DNA from: Pseudoalteromonas umbrosa
Lineage (GTDB): Bacteria; Pseudomonadota; Gammaproteobacteria; Enterobacterales; Alteromonadaceae
Assembly (NCBI RefSeq): GCF_030125375.1
Contig: NZ_JASJUU010000001.1
Location: 1,223,354-1,287,353 of the forward strand
Direction: 5' to 3'
DNA: 64,000 nucleotides
The notes under the pieces are model-generated. The model was given only the letters and a program-made list of their open reading frames with translations, made no database searches and had not been told where the DNA came from. Positions 18,747 through 27,578 of the stretch are shown here, piece after piece (position 1 is the first letter of the stretch; each line of letters opens with the position of its first letter). Both the position numbers and the translations under genes were made by a program.

Positions 18747-20333
18747 TTATCCTATTTCCATTTTATCTGTGGCCACCTCGACTTTTGCACTTTCAATGGT
18801 AATTTTGCTATCCATTTTTATCTGGCTATCGTCTGGTGTTTTAATCACAACATCTGTTTTAGCGGTCATACCTGCTTTATCTTTTTGAGATAAAGCATAA
18901 CCAGAGCTTTCTCCTAAAGAGATTGAGTGATCCTTGCTGCCTTCCATAATGATATGTGGCTTTTTAAAGGTGAATTTCAGTGCTGTGGCTTGCTCCTTAA
19001 ATAGCAGTCCTCGAACATCATATTCTTTCTTGTAACCACCCAAAGGAGGAATGGCCACAGGGTTATGACAGGCACCGACAATTACAGGGTGTCTGGCATC
19101 ACCACCAATAAAGTCCACCAGCACTTCTGTATCTGGGTTTGGAGGTAAAAATAATCCTTCTTCCTTACCTACATAGGTGGTTAATAACCTTGCCCAAATT
19201 GGCTCCGTGGTTAGTGTATTTAAGGTGATAGGTATGCGATGTAGCTTTTCTTTATCGTCTTTAAACGGCGCAACAGTGGCAACCAACATAGGTGTAGCCG
19301 AAAGCTCCGCCCATTTAGACCAGCCACTTTTAGTTAAAGATAAACCCAATGTAAATTCACAGAACCAGCCTTGGTTACTTAAATGATGGTGAATTTCTGT
19401 CACCATGTAATCCGCTTTGTTGTTTTCCCCAGATCCCGATACTTTGATTGCATCAAGTAGCTTTAATTTATGTAAAGCGGTCGCTTCAGACATATCAACT
19501 TGAATACGACCTTGGCTCGTATCTAGTAAACGATATACTTGCTCTGCTTTGGCCTTGGCAGCCAACTCGACTTTATCAATCGGTGCTTGCGATTTAATGA
19601 CTACATCTGCGGTCGCACCTTCTTTTTTCTCACCTGAATCATAATTTTCAAGTAGCATAGCTTGGGTTTTGATATCCCAAGCACTGTGATCAACTTTTTG
19701 CGCGTAGGAGCTATTGTCCATACAAAGCTCAAACCCTGTACAGCCATCCATCGCGACATTAAATTCCGTTGCCGCAGGCGTATGCGTTGTCAAATCAACA
19801 ATGTTGATCCCCTCTTCCTCATACAGGGCGAATCCATTTGTCAATATGCGGTTCATGATCACTTCCCATGGTTTTTTTTCAACCATAAGATACTGATAAT
19901 GTTTGATTTTACTGTCCGCGACCGTTTTTTTACCGCCACAAGGTTTGAGTAGATCGTTGATAATATCTGTGTCAGTCGAGTCAGGTTTGTAAAGCTTGCT
20001 GATTTTAGACTGGCATAACTTGTTGGCTTCACCTTTAGCGAGCACTTGAAGGTAGGGTTCACTGCAATAACCCACTTTACCACCCGTTATCACACCAACA
20101 AATAGCGTGATTTGCGCGTCTTCGCCAAAACCGGCTTTGACTTCAATGGACTTACCTGGCTGAAAGTCTTTGTTTAAATCAAGTTTAAAGCTTTCATCAG
20201 CCATATCGCCGTCTTCAAATAGGATAGATAGTTCTGAGATCTGGTTAAGCCCACGGTGCGTGATAACTTCACGGACACCAACTTCCAGTTTCTTTTCACT
20301 GCCATCCACTAGTATCGTGTAACGAATATCCAT
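18747..20333 (-). CDS. CIS central spike protein, VgrG/Afp8-like
   Basis: 528 residues using the ATG at 20333, which has GGAG seven bases upstream and lies one base past the preceding stop; a longer start at 20369 would overlap the LysM gene by 35 bases. The gp27-like N-terminal domain, with a V-G-V-R-E-V-I-T-H-R segment, is followed by a gp5-like OB-fold with N-P-D-T-E-V-L-V-D-F and G-D-A-R-H-P-V-I-V-G-A, both spike hallmarks. A beta-helical C-terminus ends in alternating I-x-I/V-x strands. No extra effector domain is fused to the tip. Confidence 0.9.
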   Translation of the reverse strand: MDIRYTILVDGSEKKLEVGVREVITHRGLNQISELSILFEDGDMADESFKLDLNKDFQPGKSIEVKAGFGEDAQITLFVGVITGGKVGYCSEPYLQVLAKGEANKLCQSKISKLYKPDSTDTDIINDLLKPCGGKKTVADSKIKHYQYLMVEKKPWEVIMNRILTNGFALYEEEGINIVDLTTHTPAATEFNVAMDGCTGFELCMDNSSYAQKVDHSAWDIKTQAMLLENYDSGEKKEGATADVVIKSQAPIDKVELAAKAKAEQVYRLLDTSQGRIQVDMSEATALHKLKLLDAIKVSGSGENNKADYMVTEIHHHLSNQGWFCEFTLGLSLTKSGWSKWAELSATPMLVATVAPFKDDKEKLHRIPITLNTLTTEPIWARLLTTYVGKEEGLFLPPNPDTEVLVDFIGGDARHPVIVGACHNPVAIPPLGGYKKEYDVRGLLFKEQATALKFTFKKPHIIMEGSKDHSISLGESSGYALSQKDKAGMTAKTDVVIKTPDDSQIKMDSKITIESAKVEVATDKMEIG

Positions 20334-20334
20334 C

Positions 20335-21072
20335 TCATCGCTCCAATGGCGGGTAAGTAATGTAGTCACCTACCTTGGCACTGCGGATCGAAGGCAGCCT
20401 GTTTACACTTGCAACTTGGTGAACATAGTTAGCTTTGCCGTATATGGACTCCACCTTTGACACTAGGGTATCTCCATCCATAAACTGTAATTCGTGCGTT
20501 AAATCAGGCGAGCTTTTTCCTGTTCTGAGCTTAATTTCTTTACTAGATAAACACTCTGAGATATTACAAACAACCTGAGCTTTGACCCGATTACCTTTGG
20601 CGTTAACCAATTCAGTGATCACGTTAATATCACTGAACATGCCATGAAAGCCGCCATCGGCACCATGGTTGAGTACCATGTTCAACGGCATAATTGTGAC
20701 AAACCCAGGCAAGTGTGTTTCACCTTGCACAGCGAGGCCGTATTTAAGCATATCCTGAATGCTGTCTTCAGTGGTGGTTTCACCGCTGAGCGTCATTGCA
20801 TATTGAGCGGGTGTTTCAATAATCGTGTCATCTAATAAAAACGTGATCGCTAAACTTGATGGGGGGGACTTTTGATAACGCGCAGAGCCGCTTTCAGAGC
20901 CAATGGCTTTTGAGTCTTTTAAACAATTTTGATGAGTGACATTGAGTGATTTAGGATCGTACGGCAGCGTTAACTCCCCCAACTTATTGCCATCACCACG
21001 CTCAATTTTTTTATAAAAAGTCACTTTACAAAGTGGTAAGCCACTTGCGTTAATGCCGTCTGCTTTATTCAT
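20335..21072 (-). CDS. LysM tube-end protein, Afp7-like
   Basis: 245 residues. The N-terminal 190 residues are a beta-rich domain with Y-D-P-K-S-L-N-V, typical of CIS tube-initiator/hub proteins. The C-terminal 50 residues resemble a LysM motif: G-D-T-L, then Y-G-K-A-N-Y-V-H-Q-V, and a final V-G-D-Y-I-T-Y-P-P. In Afp/PVC the equivalent connects the tube to the spike. It is packed between the DUF5908 gene (2 bp away) and the spike gene. Confidence 0.85.
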   Translation of the reverse strand: MNKADGINASGLPLCKVTFYKKIERGDGNKLGELTLPYDPKSLNVTHQNCLKDSKAIGSESGSARYQKSPPSSLAITFLLDDTIIETPAQYAMTLSGETTTEDSIQDMLKYGLAVQGETHLPGFVTIMPLNMVLNHGADGGFHGMFSDINVITELVNAKGNRVKAQVVCNISECLSSKEIKLRTGKSSPDLTHELQFMDGDTLVSKVESIYGKANYVHQVASVNRLPSIRSAKVGDYITYPPLER

Positions 21073-21074
21073 AA

Positions 21075-21320
21075 TTAGGGCCTTTTTTCCTTACCTTGGC
21101 GTGCAAATCTAAATTCGATGTGTCGTTTTAAATCTGACTCTAACTGGTGTAATAAGTCTTGCAATTCGGACCAACTTACTGCATTGCTATGATATTCAGA
21201 CTGAGGAACCTGCTGCGTTTCCTCGCTGGGCATGTCACTCGGATTTGCCGCTGCTGATTGGGAGGGTTGCTCATCACTGATCCGCGCTTTAACGCGCACA
21301 TTGTTACACTTAACTTCCAT
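21075..21320 (-). CDS. DUF5908 family protein, Afp6-like
   Basis: 81 residues beginning with a short strand (M-E-V-K-C-N-N-V-R-V-K-A), then a Gln/Ser/Pro-rich linker and a C-terminal amphipathic helix. Size, strand-linker-helix layout and position between the second tube gene and the LysM gene match the small DUF5908 protein found in nearly all eCIS clusters. Its exact role is not known to me. Confidence 0.7.
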   Translation of the reverse strand: MEVKCNNVRVKARISDEQPSQSAAANPSDMPSEETQQVPQSEYHSNAVSWSELQDLLHQLESDLKRHIEFRFARQGKEKRP

Positions 21321-21332
21321 CTATCTAGCTCC

Positions 21333-21803
21333 TCACACTGGCACACCAGGAATAGGCACTGCCACCAAATCGCGATAACTAAAGCTAAGAGACTCAATAA
21401 GTACATCATTTCTGCTCGCATCAATCCCCTCCCACTCCCAGCTTTCTAAAAATGCATCTTGAACGAGCCAAGCTTGCGATGGTAAATAATTATCATCTAA
21501 GGTGGTGATCAAAATTTGATTTTTAACCAAATAGGTATTCCAAGCATCGCCAAATACGAGATTTTGCAACATCAAAGGACTACCACCTTGAAAGACACCA
21601 CGTTTTAAAGTCAGTGTTTTCGCTTGTTTTTGGTTAGCGATACTGACACGGTTATTGGTATAGTCGATACTGCGGTTCATTTTCAGGCCGCTGACTTCTT
21701 TGAACAAAATATCAATGGGGTTAGGAATACCTGCGGCCACAATACCAACTAAAAATCGATACCCGACCATCGGGGTTCTAGGGTCTTGAAACATATTAGC
21801 CAC
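21333..21803 (-). CDS. CIS inner tube protein 2 (gp19-like)
   Basis: 156 residues of the gp19/Hcp-type tube fold: F-L-V-G-I opening strand, F-K-E-V-S-G-L after 30 residues, and L-T-L-K-R-G-V. The C-terminus has the E-W-E-G-I-D-A-S segment and a final S-L-S-F-S-Y strand. It is the second tube paralogue, probably forming the ring next to the baseplate (Afp5-like). Strong ribosome site; 39 bp from the first tube gene. Confidence 0.9.
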   Translation of the reverse strand: MANMFQDPRTPMVGYRFLVGIVAAGIPNPIDILFKEVSGLKMNRSIDYTNNRVSIANQKQAKTLTLKRGVFQGGSPLMLQNLVFGDAWNTYLVKNQILITTLDDNYLPSQAWLVQDAFLESWEWEGIDASRNDVLIESLSFSYRDLVAVPIPGVPV

Positions 21804-21842
21804 CTAAGCGGGCACTTGCGTGCCCTAAAAGAGATTTAAAAA

Positions 21843-22289
21843 TTAATGGAACTCAATCTTAATGTCGTCTGCCATCATCTCTAATGATTCAACACTGGCT
21901 TCGTTAGAGCCACCGTTGATGCTAGGTGCTGTAAGCTTCTTAGGAAATGCATTGATCACTTTCCACGTCACAAGTGGCTGAGATCTGTCTTCATTCGTCA
22001 ATGAAATCGTGATGTCTTTTTTATCAACTAGGTTCAAGCTGATAGAAGAGATCCAATCGTAGAATTGACTCTTCTGTTTAACCAGACCACGCTTCAATGT
22101 AATGTTAACGTCTGTTGGTTGCCCGGGCATGTGTTTTTTGCCATAACCATCTTTATAAGTAATTGTTTCAACGCCGATGTCTAGGCCAGATACTTCTGAG
22201 AATGGAATGCTCTCTTCGCCGAAGCTGACAACAAATCGATAGACGGGAATTGGATATTCTGCTGCGATATCTGCTTTAGTAGTAGCCAT
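21843..22289 (-). CDS. CIS inner tube protein 1 (gp19-like)
   Basis: 148 residues with the same fold: Y-R-F-V-V-S-F, F-S-E-V-S-G-L-D, then I-T-L-K-R-G-L and W-K-V-I-N-A-F-P-K-K. The last pair is typical of the main tube subunit (Afp1-like), which stacks as hexamers to make the cargo-filled lumen. It lies 125 bp downstream of the sheath gene. Confidence 0.9.
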   Translation of the reverse strand: MATTKADIAAEYPIPVYRFVVSFGEESIPFSEVSGLDIGVETITYKDGYGKKHMPGQPTDVNITLKRGLVKQKSQFYDWISSISLNLVDKKDITISLTNEDRSQPLVTWKVINAFPKKLTAPSINGGSNEASVESLEMMADDIKIEFH

Positions 22290-22414
22290 GTAATAACTCC
22301 AAAAATTCGGTATTTACAGTCATGCTGTAAGTAATAATTAATATCTATTTGACGCCAAGGCTCAGCGCCAAATAGCAATGTTTGATTAGCTAATTGCCAT
22401 TTAGGCGTTACTAA

Positions 22415-24160
22415 TTAGCCTTCTAGGCTCTTATGAGAGAATGTTAGAACGATGAATTCAGCTGGACGTACTGCCGCTAGGCCAATTTCAATGTTCATTA
22501 AGCCATTGTTGATGTCATCTTCAGTCATTGTTTGACCAAGGCCAACGTTGACGAAAAATGCTTGCTCTGGTGTTTCACCAAAGAAAGCACCTGAGCGCCA
22601 AAGCCCTTCTAGATAACTTTCAATCATGGTCTTAAGTTTTAACCACGTGAATGGTGTATTTGGCTCAAATACTGCGAAGTGCGTTGCTTTTTGTACTGAC
22701 TCTTCAACCATGTTGAATAGACGACGAACAGATACATAGCGCCACTCGTTATCGTTACCAGCAAGCGTACGTGCCCCCCAAACAAGCGTCCCTTTACCTA
22801 CGAATGTACGGATAGCATTGATAGACTTGCCTGAAGTCGCATCTACGTTGAGGTTTTCTTGATCTGCATTATCAATTGCCAGTTTAGGCATTAATACTTG
22901 TGCAAGTGCAGCATTCGCTGGCGCTTTCCAAACACCACGGTCTTTATCTGTTTTAGCCATCACACCTGCAATTGCTGGTGAAGGCGGTAAATCAAGGTAG
23001 TTTTTACCAAGTTCTGCTTTTACTTGGTTGTACACATCAGCTGATGAGAATGGGTAAGCAGGGTCACCGATTGCGGCAAGTTGTAGCTTTGGAAGCATGA
23101 TGTCAATTAATTCGAAATCATCTGAGATAGTAATAGCAGAACCGCCTGGTGCAGCTGTTACTTCACCGCCAGCTAGTTCAACTTGCTCACCGTCAGTTAG
23201 ACGATAGTAATTTGTACCATCTGTTGCAAAGACAGTTTCTGGCACTAGGTAACGATTGCCGGAAGGGTCATACGCTGCATCCGTTGGGTCGTTCGCGCCT
23301 TCAGAGTTATATAAGTAATCTTGGCCAATTGCAGCCCAAGTACCGTCGTCACCTACACAAACGAGTTCATGTGAAGCCGCTTTTGGCCACCAAGCTTGTG
23401 CTGTTAGTGGTGTTTTAACAACTACCTTCTTTGCATCATATGCACGTGCCATTGTTGTTGTTAAATATGGGTAGTAAGCAGCACCATATTTAAGGCCCAA
23501 TGTAGCACCCGCTCTCAGTGCTTTTGAGTCATCTGAAATTGGGTCAATGCTGTCTGCATCTGCTTGCATTTGAACGTCAACAAGTGCAAAACGATCCATT
23601 CTTTTTTCAGCATGAACAAGCGCCTTATTTTGCACTTCATAATGCTTAACAGTGCTCAGGCCAATCGCTTCTGGACAAGAGATGAGCGTTACTTCATCGA
23701 CTTTGTTTAGTAGTGTGATAGCAGCTGTAAACTTTGCAGCTTGCTCAGCTAACAGATTTATTTCACCAGTCACTGGATCTTCTGAAAGAAGTCCTGCGTC
23801 TGGCGCGCCAATACTAACTACATAACACGCACCACCGCCATTGGCAAAGAAGTGACTCACTGCTTGGTGTAAAAAGAAAAATGCATCAGCTAACATTGAA
23901 CCATCTGAAGTGACATTGAAGCCACCAGTCGACTTCGGCGCAACTTTAAAGCTTTCTTGGTAGGCACTACCAAATACAGCTTCAAACTCAACCATGCTGG
24001 TGATGCGTGCTGGTGAATTTAAATAAGCTACATTTCCTGCATCATCTAATTTTGTTGTATAACCAATGAAGGCAGGGATAGCAGTTGCCACTTCTGCAAC
24101 TGACGGAGGCAGAGTTGACTTCTCTTGGACGTAGACGTCTGGGGTTTTATATTGAGGCAT
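22415..24160 (-). CDS. CIS contractile sheath protein
   Basis: 581 residues. N-terminal P-Q-Y-K-T-P-D-V-Y-V-Q-E is the strand-exchange arm of eCIS sheaths. F-F-A-N-G-G-G-A-C-Y-V-V and, near the C-terminus, V-W-G-A-R-T-L, W-R-Y-V-S-V-R-R-L and L-T-F-S-H-K are conserved sheath motifs. Only one sheath gene is present, as in MAC-type arrays and unlike Afp/PVC, which have three. It is the first gene of the structural operon and follows a long structured leader. Confidence 0.95.
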   Translation of the reverse strand: MPQYKTPDVYVQEKSTLPPSVAEVATAIPAFIGYTTKLDDAGNVAYLNSPARITSMVEFEAVFGSAYQESFKVAPKSTGGFNVTSDGSMLADAFFFLHQAVSHFFANGGGACYVVSIGAPDAGLLSEDPVTGEINLLAEQAAKFTAAITLLNKVDEVTLISCPEAIGLSTVKHYEVQNKALVHAEKRMDRFALVDVQMQADADSIDPISDDSKALRAGATLGLKYGAAYYPYLTTTMARAYDAKKVVVKTPLTAQAWWPKAASHELVCVGDDGTWAAIGQDYLYNSEGANDPTDAAYDPSGNRYLVPETVFATDGTNYYRLTDGEQVELAGGEVTAAPGGSAITISDDFELIDIMLPKLQLAAIGDPAYPFSSADVYNQVKAELGKNYLDLPPSPAIAGVMAKTDKDRGVWKAPANAALAQVLMPKLAIDNADQENLNVDATSGKSINAIRTFVGKGTLVWGARTLAGNDNEWRYVSVRRLFNMVEESVQKATHFAVFEPNTPFTWLKLKTMIESYLEGLWRSGAFFGETPEQAFFVNVGLGQTMTEDDINNGLMNIEIGLAAVRPAEFIVLTFSHKSLEG

Positions 24161-24193
24161 AGTTTTTCCTTACGTTAATAATTACATTCTAAA

Positions 24194-24350
24194 GAGCCGT
24201 ATTGGCAAGAATTAGGTGAAAAGAGGCACAAAGCTGCTCGGTCATTGCAGGTCAGGTGGCAAATCAATGGGAACAAACCCACCCTATTCTTTGTGCCTCG
24301 AAAATGAAGAGCCTTAGAACGGCTCCGCCACATCAGTCCCAGCTGATGTG
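24194..24350 (-). promoter_or_regulatory. Structured leader of the sheath operon
   Basis: Read on the minus strand, the 5' region of the sheath gene can form several helices. Stem 1 is CACATCAG/CTGATGTG (24329-24350, 6-base loop). Stem 2 is GAGCC/GGCTC (24309-24325). Stem 3 is a perfect 11-bp pair GAGGCACAAAG (24223-24233) with CTTTGTGCCTC (24289-24299). The 5' arm of stem 2 is also fully complementary over 7 bases to 24194-24200, so two pairings exclude each other. This looks like an attenuator or antitermination leader; the ligand or factor is unknown. Confidence 0.5.
24317..24334 (-). promoter_or_regulatory. ops-like element in sheath leader
   Basis: The minus strand reads GATGTGGCGGAGCCGTTC. 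Its first 13 bases also occur directly upstream of the NusG-paralogue gene (62913-62930). GGCGGAGC resembles the core of the RfaH recruitment site ops (GGCGGTAGCG) with one base missing. It overlaps two hairpin arms, as ops does. The function is inferred from resemblance and placement. Confidence 0.5.
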
Positions 24351-24699
24351 TGTTTATTTGTTAATTTGTACTGCTATGACGCCATGGTCTGAAGGGTGTG
24401 AAAATTAAAATAGATTTTTTATAAGTTATTATTATAAAAGTCTAAATCACTGGGGATTAAAGCATTTTTGGAGATATAAAAAATTACTCTTTCAAATCAA
24501 GCGCTTTGTGAATAAATGAAAGGAGTGCATTACAAATTGATGGGTTTGAAGCGTTAATATAGCTTAAAGAAAAATTAATCAGTTTTTGAGAGGGGGGTTG
24601 TACACCAGCTTGAAATTGCAAGTTAACTTAAGCAAGGTCTTAAAAATGCACATACCCCATGGTTTTGCACGACAAATTTTTAATACACTTTAATGTCTT
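24351..24699. other. Intergenic region upstream of sheath leader
   Basis: AT-rich and without a plausible gene. It should contain the promoter for the structural operon, but I see no convincing -35/-10 pair. Confidence 0.3.
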
Positions 24700-25110
24700 T
24701 TATTTTGAGATAACAATCGGCTGGGTTGGCTCATATTTCACAGTTAGCTCAGTTGGAGGCCCAGGATCTGGAACCCCTTGCGGGTTAAGTGCGGGGATCA
24801 CACTTAATGCACAAACGATATCGCCTTTCAGTACAATTGGCGCACCGCCTTTAAATGTCACTTCGGATAAAACGATATCGTTAATTGCACTGAAGGTCAC
24901 TGTGCCGCCCGCGGCATATGCCCCATTTATATAAGGCGACATATTTACTTTTTTAGCTAAAAACTGCTCTATATCATCTTGAACGGCTATCTCCCCTTGG
25001 CAAATTAGCCCTTTAGAAGCCACTTCTAAAGGGCCTGTTGTTGGCACAACAAGCACGCCTTTATCCAGTAACAAGTTAAAAACCGTGCTATGGTTCAAAA
25101 TTTTAATCAT
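24700..25110 (-). CDS. Unknown small beta-rich protein beside sheath gene
   Basis: 136 residues, no signal peptide. The sequence is rich in short strands and Gly/Pro turns (G-G-T-V-T-F, G-G-A-P-I-V-L-K-G-D-I-V-C), with two Cys. This weakly recalls PAAR or PAAR-like tip proteins, whose gene is otherwise missing from the cluster. However, the PAAR and Cys/His zinc-site pattern is not clear, so the idea is speculative. It points the same way as the CIS operon but is separated from it by a long regulatory gap, so it is transcribed separately or as a leader gene. Confidence 0.5.
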   Translation of the reverse strand: MIKILNHSTVFNLLLDKGVLVVPTTGPLEVASKGLICQGEIAVQDDIEQFLAKKVNMSPYINGAYAAGGTVTFSAINDIVLSEVTFKGGAPIVLKGDIVCALSVIPALNPQGVPDPGPPTELTVKYEPTQPIVISK

Positions 25111-25632
25111 TATATAACTCAGCGATTTATGGTGTAATTTGACGTATCAAAAACTTAATACGCACCCTTGGCTACAGCCGCTGTACCGAATACTCAGTTA
25201 CAGAGTATATAACGGTGGCTGTTAGAAAACGCAGTTACATAAACTATGTGAAATATAATGTCGAATTTCGGAGTTAAATTCAGGATAAATCAATTCACAC
25301 AATTCAAAAAAGATATATAAAAATTAATGCCTTCACTTTTTATAATGATTTTATTCCCCAGTAAATAACTGTGTGGTATTGATAAGTTTCAATTGCCAAT
25401 AACTATCATCGTCATTAATTCAGATGCATTCATTACTTGATAACATATTAAAATTTGACCATATTCACATTACGGGGTTATGCTGCGATAAATTGGAAGG
25501 CAGTAAATGTATGTTTCAACCCGCTTTAGCTATTAGAGGGTTAACAAACTAATTATAGAGCAGAATAAATAAAAGGCCGCTTTGCCCCTTCCTTGCGCAC
25601 AAAGCAACCCTATTCGCCATGATTATTAAAAT
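25111..25632. other. Intergenic region, no gene seen
   Basis: 522 AT-rich bases between two minus-strand genes. A short inverted repeat (ATACTC/GAGTAT near 25185-25210) is present. I see no coding signal, tRNA or clear promoter. Confidence 0.4.
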
Positions 25633-26439
25633 TTAATATTGCATTCGTGCCAATCGCCGTAAATACTTTTGCTGAGTTGCATTGCCATTTAATGCATGCT
25701 TTACCCAAGTATCAGCAGCGTTGCTTAATTGACCGAATGAATGCATACTTGTTTGATAGCGATACTTTTGTAATTCCGCATGGCCAAGGTCACAAGCTTG
25801 GGCTCGGTTAACTAAAGCTCTTACCGCTTGTTCTCCTTCACCAGTCCCGACCAATACATCAACTAAACCTAATTCATATAATTCTTTTGCAGAAAAACGT
25901 CGATTTGAATACATCACCTCCATTACTGCACAACGAGATGACTTGTGTTGAAGCTTACGCACCAAAACATGCTCAAGACCATGATGAAATATTTCCGGTG
26001 GATACAAGAATAAAGCGCCCTCTTCAGCAATTACACAGTCAGCGCACAAAGCTAACTCCATACCCATCCCATAAGCCCTGCCTTGCACCAAAGCAATACT
26101 GGTGAAGTTATATTTTGCGCCGCTTAAAACACGGTGTAATAATGTCATATAAATAAAAGCATAATCTTTGAGCCAGACTTCATCTCTTTGGGCCACAACA
26201 CTCGCTAAACTGCATAAGTCTCCACCTAAACTAAACACTCCAGCTTTGGCGCTACTGATCACTTTGATAATATTTTTTTGAGTCTCACGCTCTGGCAAAA
26301 GAAAATAATTCAACTGCCTCAACATTGACTTTGTAAAATATGGCGCTTTATTTAACTGCATGGTCGCCCAGTGCAATGAGCCGTTTCGCATGATCGCCAA
26401 AGGCTCACTGTGATAATTGGAATTTGCTCTCACTCGCAC
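25633..26439 (-). CDS. RpfF-like crotonase (DSF synthase family)
   Basis: 268 residues of the enoyl-CoA hydratase fold, closest in pattern to RpfF, which makes diffusible signal factor fatty acids. G-V-F-S-L-G-G-D-L (67-75) is the RpfF form of the oxyanion-hole motif. S-I-A-L-V-Q-G precedes a first Glu at 128, and A-E-E-G leads to a second Glu at 149. These correspond to the two RpfF catalytic glutamates, with one residue more between them. The C-terminal W-V-x-x-A-x-x-x-x-x-x-x-x-x-x-x-L-x-R-L-x-R-x-Q also matches. A GTG start follows AAGG. No RpfC/RpfG sensor is nearby. Substrate is unproven. Confidence 0.7.
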   Translation of the reverse strand: MRVRANSNYHSEPLAIMRNGSLHWATMQLNKAPYFTKSMLRQLNYFLLPERETQKNIIKVISSAKAGVFSLGGDLCSLASVVAQRDEVWLKDYAFIYMTLLHRVLSGAKYNFTSIALVQGRAYGMGMELALCADCVIAEEGALFLYPPEIFHHGLEHVLVRKLQHKSSRCAVMEVMYSNRRFSAKELYELGLVDVLVGTGEGEQAVRALVNRAQACDLGHAELQKYRYQTSMHSFGQLSNAADTWVKHALNGNATQQKYLRRLARMQY

Positions 26440-26584
26440 GAATTATTGACCTTTATAAGTTAATTCAAATATCCGACGTTTCTCGCTAAAAGGTGTGAAT
26501 ATTTCTCTGCAGTTATACGTTCGTATCAACTCGACACTGAGCTCTTTAAGTCCTATTTTTAAAGAAAAGTAAAGGGATCAATTG

Positions 26585-27187
26585 ATGAAAACATCACTGT
26601 TGGGTTTATTGTTTTTTGCGTCGTCGTGTTATGGCAACACCCTAATCGCCAAAGTCATACTGGCGAAGGAACAAGTCACAGCAAGCTCACCTATTAAAGA
26701 GCGCCAGTTAAAGCGTAAATCTAAAATTTACAAGGCCGATACGGTGAAAACAGGCAAACATGCAAGAGCGCAATTAAGGTTTACTGAGGGAACAATACTT
26801 ACTCTAGGTGAAAACACGCAGTTTTCCGTAAACCAATTTGAATATCGAAAAACATCTGAAGCACATTTTGAATTTATTAAAGGCGCATTTAGAGTCGTAA
26901 CGGGAAAAATCACACAAGCCACTAACCCTAATTTCAAAATTAAAACACCTATGGGCTCTATTGGAATTAGAGGCACCGATTTTTGGGGCGGAAACTTATA
27001 TAATGCACACACTATAGATGTTATTTTACTCGACAGTGAACATCCAATCGTTATTGAAAATGAATTTGGCCGCGTTGTGATCTCAACTCCTGGAACAGGC
27101 ACAACACTTGAAATGGGCAAGCCACCCTCCCAACCTGAAAAATGGTCTGAGAAAAAACTAGCTGACGCAGTAAAAACAATTCAGTAA
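26585..27187 (+). CDS. Secreted FecR-domain protein
   Basis: About 200 residues starting at the ATG at 26585, with AGGGA seven bases upstream; the TTG just before is less likely. A signal peptide (residues 1-17) is followed by a FecR-type beta domain: G-K-H-A-R-A-Q-L-R-F-T-E-G-T, then L-G-E-N-T-Q-F, F-I-K-G-A-F-R-V-V-T-G, and T-P-M-G-S-I-G-I-R-G-T-D-F. This form is a stand-alone periplasmic FecR domain, not the membrane anti-sigma regulator of iron uptake. No TonB receptor or sigma gene sits next to it. Role unknown; a ligand- or peptidoglycan-binding function is possible. Confidence 0.75.
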   Translation: MKTSLLGLLFFASSCYGNTLIAKVILAKEQVTASSPIKERQLKRKSKIYKADTVKTGKHARAQLRFTEGTILTLGENTQFSVNQFEYRKTSEAHFEFIKGAFRVVTGKITQATNPNFKIKTPMGSIGIRGTDFWGGNLYNAHTIDVILLDSEHPIVIENEFGRVVISTPGTGTTLEMGKPPSQPEKWSEKKLADAVKTIQ

Positions 27188-27578
27188 TGAATAAATTTTC
27201 GAATTGACTTTACTACTTTTATTTAAAAAAAGACATTACCATTCATAAATTGCAAATCAGCGCCAATAAGTTTACACAATTTTCAAATAATTAATTACTT
27301 TTAAACAATGAAGAGGTTTTTAATGGTGATTAATGATTATGGATTGCATAGAAAAGCACTTAACAACACGCATTGAAAATACATAAGAAAAGTTAAACTT
27401 ATGTTTTTTATGCATATAAAACATTTCTTTTTTCAAACTTCAATTATGATACGACTTATTTGCTCGTCCCTTTTTTGTTTGTTACTTTTCATCTCGTTAA
27501 CACTTTGGGCCCAAGTGGTGACTAACTAAAACTAACAAGTGAAACATAACTGAACTAAGAACGACCAAAGGAAAAAAG
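27188..27578 (+). other. Upstream region of secreted-protein gene with palindrome
   Basis: A 391-base AT-rich gap without a gene. The palindrome TTGGGCCCAA, with near-matching CACT/AGTG flanks (27501-27517), lies about 60 bases before the next start codon and could be an operator. GC-rich symmetry stands out in this AT-rich stretch. No promoter is called. Confidence 0.35.

Noticed and set aside
24420..24470. Promoter for the sheath operon (TATAAT on minus near 24430)
   Set aside because: No acceptable -35 at the right spacing; AT-rich sequence gives many chance -10 matches.
26585..27187. FecR iron-regulation system
   Set aside because: The protein has a signal peptide and a single FecR domain, and no sigma factor or TonB receptor lies beside it; the ECF sigma at 63 kb is too distant to pair.
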